This document shows positions 13,700-25,429 of a stretch of DNA of 64,000 bases, piece after piece. The translations under genes and the position numbers were made by a program. The notes under the pieces were generated by a model. It saw only the letters and a list, made by a program, of their open reading frames with translations. It ran no database searches and was not told where the DNA came from. Source of the DNA: Arctopsyche grandis. Taxonomy: Eukaryota > Arthropoda > Insecta > Trichoptera > Hydropsychidae. The stretch's first letter is position 1. Each line of letters opens with the position of its first letter. The DNA lies in NCBI RefSeq assembly GCF_051622035.1, contig NC_135359.1, positions 18,561,501 through 18,625,500 on the forward strand, in the 5' to 3' direction.

Positions 13700-15100
13700 T
13701 TATTGAATCATATTAATGTAAAACTGTGATTAAAATTCAGTGAATCATTTAGATTAAAACACTCAATTCGGTGAAATATTTCTGGCATTCATTTACATAT
13801 GTACCAACACTTAGGGATAGGGATGACTCTTTTAGACATGATGACTCAGTTTTCCAATTTGTTTGATTGGTCAACCTTTGGAACATGCGAGTATAGTGAC
13901 TAACGTCCATCAACTACATATGTATGTACTATGTGCATATGATGATTCTTTTGTCATACGTACAATACATATTCAGATAAGTGGATTGACGTCATTTTAA
14001 AACTTCGAACCTTTTCAGAAAATAATTAACTTTGGGACTAAAAAAAGTATTAAAAAAAATAATAATACCGCTAACTTCCTTCATTGCCTTAATTATGATG
14101 CGCATCCACCAAAAGATGAACTAAGGACGGTTGAAAGAGAAAGTTCTACTGTAATAGATTTCCTGAAGACAGTTAATTTAGTGTGGTCATTACTTTCATT
14201 TCAAGTATCTATGGCCCATCTATTTGGTGGATAGGTTTAATATAATTAACCAAAAAAAAAATTTAAAACTTAAGTAGGGTGTTATAATTGAGAAAATACA
14301 TACATTTCGAATCAGAATATCATGTGTGATAAAAATTCAGTGATATTGTAATTGAATAAAAATGCATTGAATTGAATCTGAATATTTTGGGTCATTACCA
14401 CAACGATGTGATTAACTCGAATACTATGTAAATACGTGCAAAAAAATTATGAGTACACACATATTCGAACTATGAACATTTCATTGCTAAAAAAAGTACA
14501 TATTTGATGTATTTTTGCCTCAAACCGATATGGAAACTGACACAAGTCGTCTTATGGAATCTAACCAAATCGATTTATATAAAAATAAAAAATAAATGAA
14601 AAAAAGGTCTCGTCGACTTCGTAACAAACCACACAAATCGCTGTTTGAATTTAGTCATTGCGGCTTTACGAACCCACACAATTTCATTGGACTGCGCGCA
14701 AATTAAATTCCACCGATCTGCGAATTCTCAATTTCAACCGTCGTCGATCTCGTTATATATATTTCCGTCTATTTACTTTTACAATAAACAATGGCGGATG
14801 TACACAATGCGTACATATACATGCATTGGAATTCGATTCTGTACATAATTGAGGTCGCCGAAGTACAACAATCAAACGATTTCATTCGAAACCTTAGTTC
14901 AATATCACCATTATTGTCATATATAGGTACATATAATGTACTAATTGTGAGAAAATCCAAACTTTATAATTCTATAAAACAATCAACGGTTTCACATCCT
15001 CCTGTATCTATATGTATATGTATGTATATACTTCAAATAAGGACTTCCCATATCATTCTAATTCACGGAGCACTTCATATCTATAATTTTCTCAAACAAT
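13700..15100. other. gene-free stretch upstream of a candidate exon
   Basis: AT-rich, with short frames only. It could be intron or intergenic DNA. No element is recognised. Confidence 0.4.
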
Positions 15101-15105
15101 AATAG

Positions 15106-15372
15106 AGTAATGTTAATCAAAGCAACCTTGAAAATGAAGACGATCGTGCCAATCCATTTATGGTCGTCCAGAAACGCACTGACAATCCTTCTGTTGTCGA
15201 AATTGGTCAAGAAGACACGGTCATTACCCGTGAAAATTGCATTGAAACGTTTGCTGACCGCGAAAATTGTCAATGCTATCGTTGTTTCGCTAACCGAAAC
15301 AACAATAATATGATTTTTTTGGCGAATCCTTATTTAGATCTTGAAATCTTATCGCTCCACTCATGTCTCTAA
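15106..15372 (+). CDS. candidate terminal exon of an unidentified gene
   Basis: An 88-codon open stretch begins directly after an AG dinucleotide (15,104-15,105), with two in-frame stops just before it, as expected of an exon entered by splicing. It ends at TAA (15,370-15,372). A perfect AATAAA follows at 15,392-15,397, 20 bases after the stop. The composition is protein-like and unlike the neighbouring AT-rich DNA: acidic, with ENEDDRANP near the start and a C-x-C-x2-C cluster near residue 66. No ATG precedes it in frame and I do not recognise the family. It might instead come from a transposable element. Confidence 0.3.
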   Translation, partial: SNVNQSNLENEDDRANPFMVVQKRTDNPSVVEIGQEDTVITRENCIETFADRENCQCYRCFANRNNNNMIFLANPYLDLEILSLHSCL

Positions 15373-15391
15373 TTATGTATCGGAAACATGC

Positions 15392-15397
15392 AATAAA
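15392..15397 (+). terminator. AATAAA poly(A) signal after the candidate exon
   Basis: A canonical AATAAA hexamer lies 20 bases downstream of the stop codon of the candidate exon. In AT-rich DNA this hexamer is common by chance, so it supports the exon only by its position. Confidence 0.3.
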
Positions 15398-15399
15398 AA

Positions 15400-17090
15400 A
15401 TAAAAAACACATTTATTCACCATAACGGATGGTCAATTTATGGTTGTACTCGCACGAGAGGCAGAAGTCCTCCTTGACATTTTACCGGTTGCCAAATTAC
15501 GCGAAAAAAGTCGATAGTGTCACAGAATTTGACGCTTCTGCCGTAAATTATTATGTCCTGGTAAATTTGCTCAACAGTGTCAAATTATACATCTTTATAA
15601 TACAATTAATTATACCCATTCAAAGGAATGTTTCTATTCGGCATTTCAAGTAGAATTGATAAAAAGAGGTAATTCAAACCTTTTATTAAATATAAGAAAG
15701 GCGAGAACTGAATATATTCCTTTTTTGGCTCAAATAAAACAATATACTTTCAAATTCAATGAAAATTCGCTTGAGAAGTGTAAACGCATCATTATATGTA
15801 GAAGACTTCTCACTTCAAGCAAGAATTATTTGACTTTCCATACTAATTCGATACTTTTATCAGGTTGTACTTTAAAATAACACATTTTAATATATTTCTA
15901 GAAGTATGTACATTAGATATCATACATACATACATCAAAAACAGCAAATTTTGGAATTTAGAAACTTAAAAAATTTAGACATTTTAAAAAATACGTTCTG
16001 TATCTTGATGAATCCGTAAATAATAATATACGCGCCAATTCTGGCATTTGAAGTGCGCACCACAAAGTTACAGATTTTTTTTCATACCTTAGCAATGTGA
16101 AAAAATATCCCATATGAGAGTTTTCTAATGTAGGATTATTCCATTTAAATGATGAGGTGGATTAAAAAAAATAAACTACCAAAACGGAACATAAATTTTA
16201 AAAAAACCTTTAAAAATCCAAAAAAATCACGATTTTCACAAACTTTAATAGACTGGCAGCAAATATTTTTTTTTAGAATTTTCTTATTATTTTTATGGAT
16301 TCAACATGAAAGAGAACTTCTTTTCCAACTGAAGCTGTTTCCAAATTCCAAAATTCTCTGTTTTCAATTAACTCTAATGTGCATACGTACATATGTACAT
16401 ATGTAAATAAATAGAAAATATATGTAGGTAAAGCTTTCTTCATTAGTAGAAATAAAAATAATACCAGGTTTACTTTTAATTTATACGATCCGCACTTAGA
16501 TGCGCTAATGATTGTTTACAACATCAAAACCACTTGTTGCCGTTAGCAAATTAACACTAATTATAAAGTTGTTATATCACTATTAAACAATTTCACAATT
16601 TTATTAAATCGCGTTGCGCACATCGATTAAAGTCATGACAGGTACATCAAGCATTATGAATTTTACAAGTGAAAAATTGGAATTTATTCGCGCATTTTAA
16701 GGTCGTAATGTTCGTACGAAATTCCCAAACGAGGACGTTGATTGTTTTTTTTATATAAATTAATTACAGAAGCGCATCAATTTTAGAATCACCTTCATTC
16801 GATTTAAATCAGCGACGGAAGAATGCATCAAATGCATACTAAAATGAAGGAAAAACAATGTAAACATAATATTTAATGACGATTGAAATATAAAACAATC
16901 AATCAACTCGAACGAATTGCATGCCGATACAGATTTTATTACATTTCCGTTTTTTTTTTTTTTTCAACATACATAATATGTACATATGTACAACATAGTA
17001 AACAATCACGGAATTAACCTATGAGTGAAGTAAAAATATATATCAGAGATAATGCTAATTTAATGTGTGAAAAAGAAAAAGTTATAGGCG
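15400..17090. other. gene-free AT-rich stretch
   Basis: Nothing beyond low-complexity A/T runs and ACATATGT-type microsatellite pieces. Confidence 0.45.
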
Positions 17091-17097
17091 TTTAATC

Positions 17098-17640
17098 AAT
17101 TAAAATCTGACAAAATGAGAGGGTGGCGGAAAGTCAAACATACATATTTGTAAGAATTTTAAATAGGTTTTTGAGCTCTTTTTCCTATTATGCTGTAGAT
17201 TAACATTAGAATAATATAATACTATGATTACTAACCAAATTAAATTAAATTGTAAAATAGAAAATGATCAGTAGATCAGTAGCTATTAAAATAGATATGA
17301 GATGTATTGTGAACAAAATTTCGTAATAATAAAAAGCATTTAAAAATCAAAAAACATATTTGCATTTTTAAACGTGTCTATTACGATTGTTTTTCACCAT
17401 CGTACTGGCGGAATTGATTTAAATATCTATCGTTAACCAAACTGCACAAAATGGCAAAGTTTCAAAACGATCGAAAGTATTTAGAATATAATATAATATT
17501 TTGTCAGACTAATGAGTAGTCACCGGAGCCTGAGGGGGCCGTGTATTGTTCAAAGGTTGTAAATGCATTGTTAAAGGTTTGCCGAACAATGGATAGCACT
17601 GTGACTATCCTACCTCTACTAATGAGTGAAGTGAAATATA
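17098..17640 (+). repeat. composite dispersed repeat, copy at 17 kb
   Basis: Three blocks here recur elsewhere. Block 1 (17,098-17,150; TCTGACAAAATGAG, GGAAAGTCAAACA) matches 40,215-40,262 inverted. Block 2 (17,160-17,345; GAGCTCTTTTTCCTATTATG onwards) matches 37,508-37,700 directly and 38,150-38,395 inverted. Block 3 (17,445-17,640; TGGCAAAGTTTCAAAACGATC, CCGGAGCCTGAGGGGGCCGT) matches 39,885-40,190 inverted. There is no coding potential. The shared order suggests one non-coding transposable element family. Confidence 0.65.
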
Positions 17641-17759
17641 GAAGAGCCTTGTAAAAATATAAAGAAATCTACATGGGTATAGAAATATAGGTTTCCTTAA
17701 ATATCCCATATTTTTCTTACATCAATCTACCGTGTTTTGTATTCATATTAAAAAAAATG

Positions 17760-18110
17760 TGGTATATGTATGTACTCACGTTTGCAAATTGCAAATATTG
17801 ATACAAGCAATCTCGAGTGCAAATTCGTGGCTCGCCGATGTCACCTCAATTTGCAAATCCACAGTTGAGTGACGGACATTATCGCCGATATTATACAACA
17901 CGATTGTTTGTTTTTGTCCTCGTCGGGATGTTAAAATATCAGAGTGTCACTGGCACATGATCGCGTGTTTTGAATTTGCCGGTTCGTTAGACCGGAAACA
18001 CTACGGCACTGCGCGTGCGCACTGCCTCCAACCACAACTGGTACTGACGGTCCACTTGACGAGACGGCTCTTCTCTACACCTGTACAATCTATTCGATGA
18101 TAACTCCAGG
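17760..18110. other. G+C-richer block with NRF-1-like motif
   Basis: This block contrasts with its AT-rich surroundings. Near 18,010-18,023 it contains TGCGCGTGCGCA, one mismatch from the NRF-1/Ewg palindrome class. It could be the promoter or 5' exon of an unannotated gene, but no open frame or splice structure supports that. Confidence 0.25.
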
Positions 18111-18591
18111 TGTTTTCAACTTTCACTGCTACACATCAATAATACGTTAATCTCCTATGCGTGCTTTCATCATAAACGAATGCTTGATGAACTGTGTAAT
18201 TGGATTAAATGATTTAATTCACAAATGTATACAGACATACATACATGCACGTCACGATCGATTGATACCATTGATGTATAATACACATAGATGGGCCCTG
18301 GCGTGTGATTTTGGTCGGAGATCTTGTCTTCACTAACTGAGGGGTGCGGGGGGTTTAACTAGCGGGGAAGTTGGAAAAAAAATGTTTTTTTTTCCCTACG
18401 ACGCAGCGGTACCTACTTACCTACTAAGAGAAACTGTGCATGCACCATGTATTTTGCATGCGCCTAATGGGAGACCAGTATAAGATGTGAGGGCGGATCT
18501 AGTGTATGATACATCAATGATTGATACAGATGATGTGATGTGGTAGATAGGCTCAACTTAAGGATCTCAACTATTATAATATACTAGTGGC

Positions 18592-18819
18592 CAGTGGCGG
18601 CTCGTGAAAATTCATAGGGGGGGGGGGGCTGCAGTGATTAATCGGGCTGTAGTAGTTCGTTGACCATTCCGGTGATCAATTGCAAGCAAAAATAGCATGC
18701 ATATGTACTATACTGGGAGATCTGCATCCTGCAGCCCATATGGACGGCAAAAATAGCATGAATTTGTACTATACTGGGAGGGCTGTAGCCCTGCAGCCCA
18801 TATAGACGAGCCGCCACTG
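18592..18819. mobile_element. hAT-like MITE with 8-bp target duplication
   Basis: The element has perfect 14-bp terminal inverted repeats, CAGTGGCGGCTCGT and ACGAGCCGCCACTG. It is flanked by the perfect direct repeat CTAGTGGC (18,584-18,591 and 18,820-18,827). An 8-bp duplication is the hallmark of the hAT superfamily. The 228-bp interior holds a tandem duplication of about 60 bases, each unit containing GCAAAAATAGCATG and TACTATACTGGGAG. There is no coding capacity, so it is non-autonomous. Confidence 0.85.
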
Positions 18820-18829
18820 CTAGTGGCCT

Positions 18830-19385
18830 TGGTGCACTTGATAAAAAGTGAATCTTTAAAATCCGTTAAGTGAAAAGAACACTCCCCCAGAACTAATTAT
18901 CGAACTCGATTGTTGCCGTTGCCTATTCTTATTTTATCGCTGAAGAAACATAAACGAAAGTTCAAATAACGAACTGCCCAATATGGTGGTATTGAAAAGA
19001 ATAACAAAAACAAAAGAAGAATAACAATAAAATCAATATATCTTATATATAAAACTGCAACGGCGTATGTAATTCGTTTCTGATTGGCTGGATTGGTTAA
19101 AGACGTTTGTGATTGGTCGGTAGTTAAATAATATATTTTTTTTTTCGATTCAAATAATTTTAATAAAAAAACAAATGAAGATTTTATTCATGGTTCGGCG
19201 GTATTCTCACTAATAGACTGCATTTTTATTACAAGCTAATTTTATTATATCCGTGCTAAAACGAAAAAGATCGTCAAAAGTGGAACCGAGCGAAGTCTGG
19301 TAGCACCACTAGTGTTTATATAAAATAGGATAAAACTTTCGGCGTGTGTGTGACAAAATAATAGCCCTTTATATAATATATGTAT
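18830..19385. other. gene-free stretch
   Basis: Unique AT-rich DNA. The part from about 19,030 to 19,330 looks element-like (it starts near CTTATATATAAAACTGC and ends near GCACCACTAGTG) but I found no terminal repeats that prove it. Confidence 0.35.
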
Positions 19386-19389
19386 ATTT

Positions 19390-19680
19390 ATACACTAGCT
19401 GAACCCGGTATGCGTTGCAATGCCACAATAACGCATTCCCGTTCCCGTTTCCGTTCTCGTTCCCGTTCCCATTTGTCGGAAAAACGCAAGCAGCGAACAC
19501 ATTTGAAATTATTGCGTTGCAATGACACTCATTCTCGTTTTTCCCGTTTTTGAACGATTATTTTTCACAGTAATCTTCCCAGACATGCATACAACAAATC
19601 CTGAAAGTTCCATCGTAATCAGTTCTGTGGTTTAGAAGCCCATTCGAGACACACAGACAGACAGACATTCATTTTTACAA
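19390..19680 (+). mobile_element. transposable element with CCGTTC repeats, copy 2
   Basis: This repeats the order seen at 11,985-12,475: CTAGCTGAACCCGGTATGCG, a shorter CCGTTC/TCGTTC run, AGCGAACACATTTGAAATTA, ATCCTGAAAGTTCCAT, then an ACAGACAGACAG run. The hexamer array is much shorter than in copy 1, so it has expanded or contracted since the copies separated. Confidence 0.7.
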
Positions 19681-19934
19681 ACCTCCTTTACGCTTCACTT
19701 ATTACTAACCTCTTCTTAGTTCAGAATTGATTTTTTCGTCTGACGAAGTTTGGGTTCTTATCCGATTTTTTTCAAACTTTGCCATTTTGCTCGGTTTGGT
19801 CATCAATATAAGTGGAAATGAAGTCCGCCATTACCATGATGAAAAATAATCGTAATAGACACGTTTGAAATGTCGTCTATCGTTGATGGTGACGTCTATT
19901 TATATACATATAGATAATAGATATATTCAGATAT

Positions 19935-20165
19935 TGAAACGGTAATGGGTGGGTCACTTAGCTAGAAGAACTGACGAAAGAAGTGCTTGAATTGTACCCG
20001 AGAGAATACAAAAGGGTGCTAAGGAATGTCACTGGGGACATGAATGAATGAAATTAGAAAAATGTGTTATGTATTAGAAGATGTATTAGAATTGCCTAAA
20101 ACAGACGAATGGAATCGTCTTGGACAGGCCTTCATTCAGCAGTGGATGGCGAATGGCTGTAAATG
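19935..20165 (+). pseudogene. non-LTR retrotransposon 3' end, degraded
   Basis: This plus-strand relative of 13,320-13,690 shares CACTTAGCTAGAAG, TACCCGAGAGAAT and the end GCAGTGGATGGCGAATGGCT, then GTAAATGATACATTC. Frames are broken. It is a 5'-truncated dead copy of the C-terminal part of ORF2 with the 3' tail. Confidence 0.65.
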
Positions 20166-20199
20166 ATACATTCATAGGGTAGGGCCTTAAAACTGGAAA

Positions 20200-21260
20200 A
20201 ATTATAATGAAATGGATAAAAATTAAAATGCTTAGGGTGCGGTAGCCTTAATCTAATATCCTTTATTTTAAAGCGATTTAATTTTGTATAATTGTATATT
20301 GTACATATGTATATTTATCCCTTTATCCCTCATTCTGATCTAAAAATTATAATGGAATGGATTTCGATCTTGGGAAAACTCATTTAAGAAACGAAATTAC
20401 TTTTTAAATCGATCGATAGATACATATGTATGTACATTCATCGTATTTGCGGTCCGCGAATTTGAAAACCTGCGCAAGACCACTCTCTCCGCAATCAAAA
20501 TCTTGCTATATTTATTGGACTAGTGAATGTGTGTTACTATTTAACACGTATGTTGCGGCTGCTTGGGATGTTGTGACGCGTGTCAAAATAAAAATCGACA
20601 TTTTAATAGACGCGAAAAGAGTTAAAACCAATAAATAGAAACAAAATTAATGTAATCAAACTTTTAATGTTAGAATATATACAATGAAATTTTGATTCAT
20701 TACTGCATATTAAACTGTACCTACATATATATAAAAATAATAAACAAAAAAAAACCAACTGGCCAGTCCAAACAAGAAATTGCAGTAGTCATTAATATAC
20801 GCAGGAAATTACACTATCAATTTATCTGTAATCTACTTAACTTTCATTTTATCTGAAGCGTTCATCTATTTTTCGTTCGTCAAAAGTCAAAGTGCAATTT
20901 TAAAGGCATTATATCAGCATAAAATATTTCGTAAAACAAAAATAATGCTAATAAAGTACGTTGTCGTTTCGAAAGAGGTCGAGTTTTATATACAGATCAT
21001 TAGATAGATGAAGAAATCTACCGAGTAATTGAATCTGAAACAAGGGTTTCAATACAACATAATAATCATGATTCCATGTAATGTACGTACTGCAAATTAC
21101 AGCTCTTGGTTGACTTAACAATTAATTAAAATTAGTTTGATACTTCATAAAAACCTATTAATTTTACAGCAAAATCAAACTTTATGAATTTATGTTTAAA
21201 TATGTATAATATTATTCGAGTATATCATATATTCATATGTACATATGTATGTACGTATGT
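20200..21260. other. gene-free AT-rich stretch
   Basis: No gene or recognisable element. ACATATGTATGT microsatellite pieces are present near 20,420 and 21,235. Confidence 0.4.
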
Positions 21261-21267
21261 ATGCAGG

Positions 21268-21655
21268 GTCGCCGAGAGGAATCCTGGGTCCTGGGAAAAA
21301 ATTAGTTCCAGGCCCTATGACAAACTAAATAAATATATTTTTATATATATTTCGCATATTGATATATTTTTAATATGCGAAAAAGCTATAAAACTATTAG
21401 AACAATATGTTGGTTGTTATTTTTTTAAATAATTGAATAAGGAAGTATGATATAACAGGTACGATTTCACATGGAAACAAAGAATGCGTGGATCTAAAAA
21501 TAATAAACATTTAGCATTAAATAAATACATGTATTTTTATGTAGAATAATATAAAATATCAATATCGGTCAGTCGGATGTCCCAACACGGAGCCCACGAG
21601 TAGTCCCGCGCCTGGAACTTTACCCCAGCTCTCCCCCTCCCCCCCCCACCTCTCT
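21268..21655 (+). repeat. dispersed repeat family B, copy 1
   Basis: The left end contains AGAGGAATCCTGGGTCCTGG and the right end contains TCAGTCGGATGTCCCAACAC, then CCAGCTCTCCCCC. Both ends recur in the same order at 61,378-61,800, with different AT-rich interiors. A fragment of the left end is seen at about 28,530-28,580. It has no coding potential and the class is not assigned. Confidence 0.6.
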
Positions 21656-22179
21656 CGTCGAATATAAATAAATATTGATTTTTTTAATCATCACAAGTAT
21701 AGAAAATCAATAAAACTATCAATCTGAATGTACATAATCTGTATATATGTACATGCATTTTATACATACATTTTTGTACTCATTCAAATATAAATTCAAA
21801 AGTCACTTTACAACCTATTTTTGATACAATTTATGAATGAAATTTAATAAAATAAATATATTTAGTTCAGAATAACAGTGTATTACATAATATTTATTTT
21901 AAACTATATGCGAAAAATTATATTAATATTTTCTCTCGAGGTTCTCGTTAATATCTTTAAATGATCGTTTTTGTTCAAACTTAGTCATCAGTGCATAAAT
22001 TTTTAGATCTGATGGCGCAGTTCAAATGTTATAAAATCTCCAAAATAATCTGTGCATATCGATAGAAGGATTAGTTGGCAGAAACAAGATCAAGAATGTG
22101 ATGCATTTTGCATTCATGCACAGTTCCGCGATTAAATAAAACTCCAACGTTATATTCATCACCGTGATCTCAGCATAGC

Positions 22180-22625
22180 ACTCCCACTTAGACTTTAGCG
22201 ATATTTACTTCTGTATGGGGCGGCAGAAGCATGGGCCCAGACAGACGATACGTGTAAAAAGCTACAGCACTTTGAGATGTGAATGTACAGAAGGATGCTG
22301 AAAATCTCATGGATGGCAGGTAGAACCAATGCCGAGGTGCTGGCCCTGATTGGATAACATGTCGAAGTGCTCAACAATGTGATGAGGCACAAATTAAAGT
22401 ATCTTGAACGTGTGATGTGGAACCAGAAATCTCCTGGGCCTAGTAATCCAGAGAAAGATCATAGGCCAACACAGGCAGGGCCAGCGGAAGACATCACAGT
22501 TGAAGAATCTTCGCCAATAGTACGGCCTCGGCACCCGAGCACTACTTGGAACAGTCGTCGAAAAACCAAGGATGGGAATTCTATTTGCCAACGTTCTAGG
22601 AGGGAATGGTATGTGAAGAAGAAGA
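22180..22625 (+). pseudogene. non-LTR retrotransposon ORF2 C-terminus, degraded
   Basis: Across frame breaks the plus strand spells pieces of a second non-LTR retrotransposon family: a GAAEAWAQT-like segment, MYRRMLKISW near 22,285-22,315, an open stretch with VMRHKLKYLERVMWN near 22,378-22,425, and a frame-shifted SQLKNLRQWYG-like piece near 22,495-22,530. These match the usual C-terminal order seen in insect elements. It is a 5'-truncated, frame-shifted relic. Confidence 0.75.
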
Positions 22626-22711
22626 AAGCTATCATAAAAATTTGCCTTATATTTTCCAATATGTACATTCGTAAATTGTTTTTATCCTATGTATGTACTT
22701 ACAAAAATATA

Positions 22712-22790
22712 AATTACTAGTGGTTTTACCCGGCTTCGCTCGGTATTCGTAATATAAACCGCTTAAACGTGGCTAATCTAATAGTTAACA
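22712..22790 (+). repeat. short transposable element end
   Basis: A segment beginning ACTAGTGGTTTTACCCGGCT and continuing TCGCTCGGTATTCG resembles the left ends at 11,985 and 19,390 (CTAGCTGAACCCGG). No matching right end was found nearby. Confidence 0.3.
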
Positions 22791-23116
22791 TTTTATTAAA
22801 TTTATTTGAATATGTCACGGTTTCTACCACACAAACCTTACATAGTTACATAAATTAAACCTTACAAAGTCTCTTTCGAAATTATATATTAGATGTAAAT
22901 GTTTTCAAATACATGTACAAAATAATACAAAACTGTTTTTTTACCACTAAATGTTACAAAATAGTATCAAATTTTAGAAAAAATAAAAACTGCAGAAGAA
23001 GTATGCGAAAAATTATTTAATAGCGAACAGAAGTTTTCATAATTCTTACAGAACTGAAAATTAATGAAAACAAATCAAAATCATCAACATTAAAATACAA
23101 TAATAGTATCACAATT

Positions 23117-24275
23117 TCATAAAGCTAGCATCTTGAAAGATAGCATTAAAGCTTTCTTCTTTTGCGCCGCTGAATACGTCCCCACATCTCCTGAAATTTT
23201 AGCGAGACGTCTCATCTTAGCATCATAACGAAGCTTGACTTGCACTCCCAGGCACATGTTTTTATGACGAGTATCAGTTGAGTTATGTTCCCAAGCTCGG
23301 CGAAGCAGAGTTTTAGGAAATTTGTTATAACCTAGTTGTGATAATGCCAACGCCAAGAAAAGCCATCCACGAGCTACACCGCCATCATCTTCACAAAGTC
23401 TAGCCAAACGAATTTGTTGTATGGACGTTTGAAAAGCCATTGAAGCCTAAAAAACAGCAAAAAGTCAAAAACATCATTTTGAAATTACACCCACACAATA
23501 CAAATTTGAATATAAAAAATACTTACAAACTTCTGAGAATAATCTCCAAGAGCAGAAAAACCACCTCCCAATGTGGAGAGCCAAGCAGCAGCACATTCTC
23601 TTTCTAATCTTATATGACAATCTCTCCATAACCTCCAACCCCTAAAATATCATATTAAATTTAATAAAACAGCATAAATATGTATGTATATTCAATATTA
23701 TGAACTAAAACATTATTGCATCAGTGACAAATATAAATTTAAATTACCCACATAGCTAAATGTCGCCTAATTTCATTAACATAAATGTGATAAAATATTA
23801 TAACACTTTATTATGAATATATATATATATATATTTCCAAGATAACTCACCACGCATAATCAATCACATACGAATCAATTAAATTGGCGTTTATAGGAAT
23901 GGCAATATATTCATGACCGTCTTCAGGAACTTCATTATCGAGTAACTTATAATACTGTAGTTTATTTTTACAACCGCGGTATATACATTTCCTGTAATTA
24001 CTTGATGATCCAATTTTGTCTATAAACGGTTTTATAGTCAATATATGGACGTTGAAAACATTAATATTGCTTAACATAGAGTCGGCTGCTTCTGAATTTG
24101 CAGCAGAATTGAAATTCACCGCTGATTGCGGGAGATTTAAAGTATTTAATGTCGATTGATCTGGATTCCACAAAGTAAAGTCTGACTTTGATAAACAGTA
24201 GATTGATCGAATGTCATCATTGACAAAAATACAGAAAAGGATTTTAACTTTATCCATCTTTCCAGAAACTTCCAT
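23117..24275 (-). CDS. uncharacterised protein, three exons, 289 residues
   Basis: Minus-strand exons are 24,275-23,851, 23,641-23,527 and 23,446-23,117. The splice sites are GTGAGT..TTTTAG and GTAAGT..TTTTAG, and all junctions keep frame. The ATG at 24,275 is the first in the frame, with a stop at 23,119-23,117. The N-terminal half (residues 1-141) has a KILFCIFVNDD strand-like start and a cysteine pair near residues 97-103. The C-terminal half is helical and Arg/Trp/Leu-rich: GWRLWRDCHIRLERECAAAWL, then LARLCEDDGGVARGWLFLAL near 190-215 and LLRRAW. No signal peptide or membrane span is evident. Composition and intact splicing indicate a real conserved gene, but I cannot name its family or function. 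Confidence 0.8.
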
Positions 24276-24289
24276 AGTTCAATTAGAGG

Positions 24290-24660
24290 TTACGATCGGG
24301 AAGATTAACAAATAAAATATTTTAATAACTTAAGAACTGTTCAACTATAGTTATACGATGAAATTCATTCCATTTTAAGACTTCGAATCACACGAGAAAC
24401 CACACACAACCATGTGACATTCGAACTGTCAAATTGGCCGGTGGCAGCCATGGAATGAAATACTTTCCAGCCTGTAGCATGTTCACAAAAATATAAATTT
24501 ATTGCATTTAATTTTTTTTAGATCAATTCAATTATGAACTTGATAAGCGTATACTAAAGTTTTTTAAATTTTTATGTAGTATTTGATATTAATTTTAGTT
24601 ATACTAAATTATTCTTGAAGTTATAAATTTAAAGGCTAATGCTTTAAACTCGGATTCCGG
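24290..24660. other. upstream region of the 289-residue gene
   Basis: This lies directly 5' of the ATG at 24,275 on the minus strand and should contain its promoter. I see no TATA box or other element that I can defend. The piece at 24,420-24,460 is richer in G+C. Confidence 0.35.
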
Positions 24661-25420
24661 CATATGCAGAAAAGCTAATTTATTGAGAAATCTTTAGGGC
24701 TATAGCACGACTTGTACCATATGAAACTAGGTCGATGATATCACCTATTTCCCTCATCGAACTTAATCTGTACAAATAACAGCATCGCGTCCTGTTCTCG
24801 TATACGAAAGTCAACCGTGGCCGAAATACTTCGTCCAGCTTACCCATAAAAGCGATTCGACTCGCTCCAGATACGCAATCACGAGTACACGGGAAATCCC
24901 AAGGAGCTACGCAACTACGCATCAAACATAGAATATAAAGGAAGACCTCTACCCCGTTGGAATCTTTCAGAACGTGATCTCACCAGCCCAGTTACACGTT
25001 GCTCTAGCAACACCTTTATAAACCAGCGCATCGTCCACAGATGCCAGTGAGCTTCAGGAACTCGACCTGGCTCGTTCCAGCGAATCCCCTACCTACTTCG
25101 CTGTACATATAAATACACCTGTATTAATCGAGTAATAAGGATCCTCTTCAAATACAATTGAATTTCCATAGGCCGGAAAACGGTCCAAACCTTCAACCCG
25201 CCCTATAAATCCCATAGTTTTTGATCATTGTGTGGAATTATTGGCAACTTGAATTAAAATAATATGCTTATGACGGCTCGGTGGTTACTCCGCACAAAGC
25301 GATCTCGCACGCGTCACTAAAATCTCGATCACGCGATATCTGGTACCCAAAAATTCCATCCATCGAGAGATAACCACGCGAACTATCATACTAACGAGAA
25401 CTCAAGTGCCATATATTTTA
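24660..25420. other. G+C-richer block, possible LTR remnant
   Basis: The block has a different base composition from its surroundings. It contains TATA-like ATATAAAGGAAG near 24,930 and ACATATAAATACAC near 25,105, followed by AATAAG near 25,134. TATA box, transcribed part and poly(A)-like signal in this order resemble a retroviral-type LTR, but I found no second copy, no terminal TG..CA pair and no coding region. Confidence 0.2.
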
Positions 25421-25429
25421 TCATATTTG

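Noticed and set aside
24660-25420. Solo LTR of a gypsy/BEL element
   Set aside because: TATA-like and AATAAG-like signals occur in a suitable order, but there is no TG..CA boundary, target duplication or second copy in the window.
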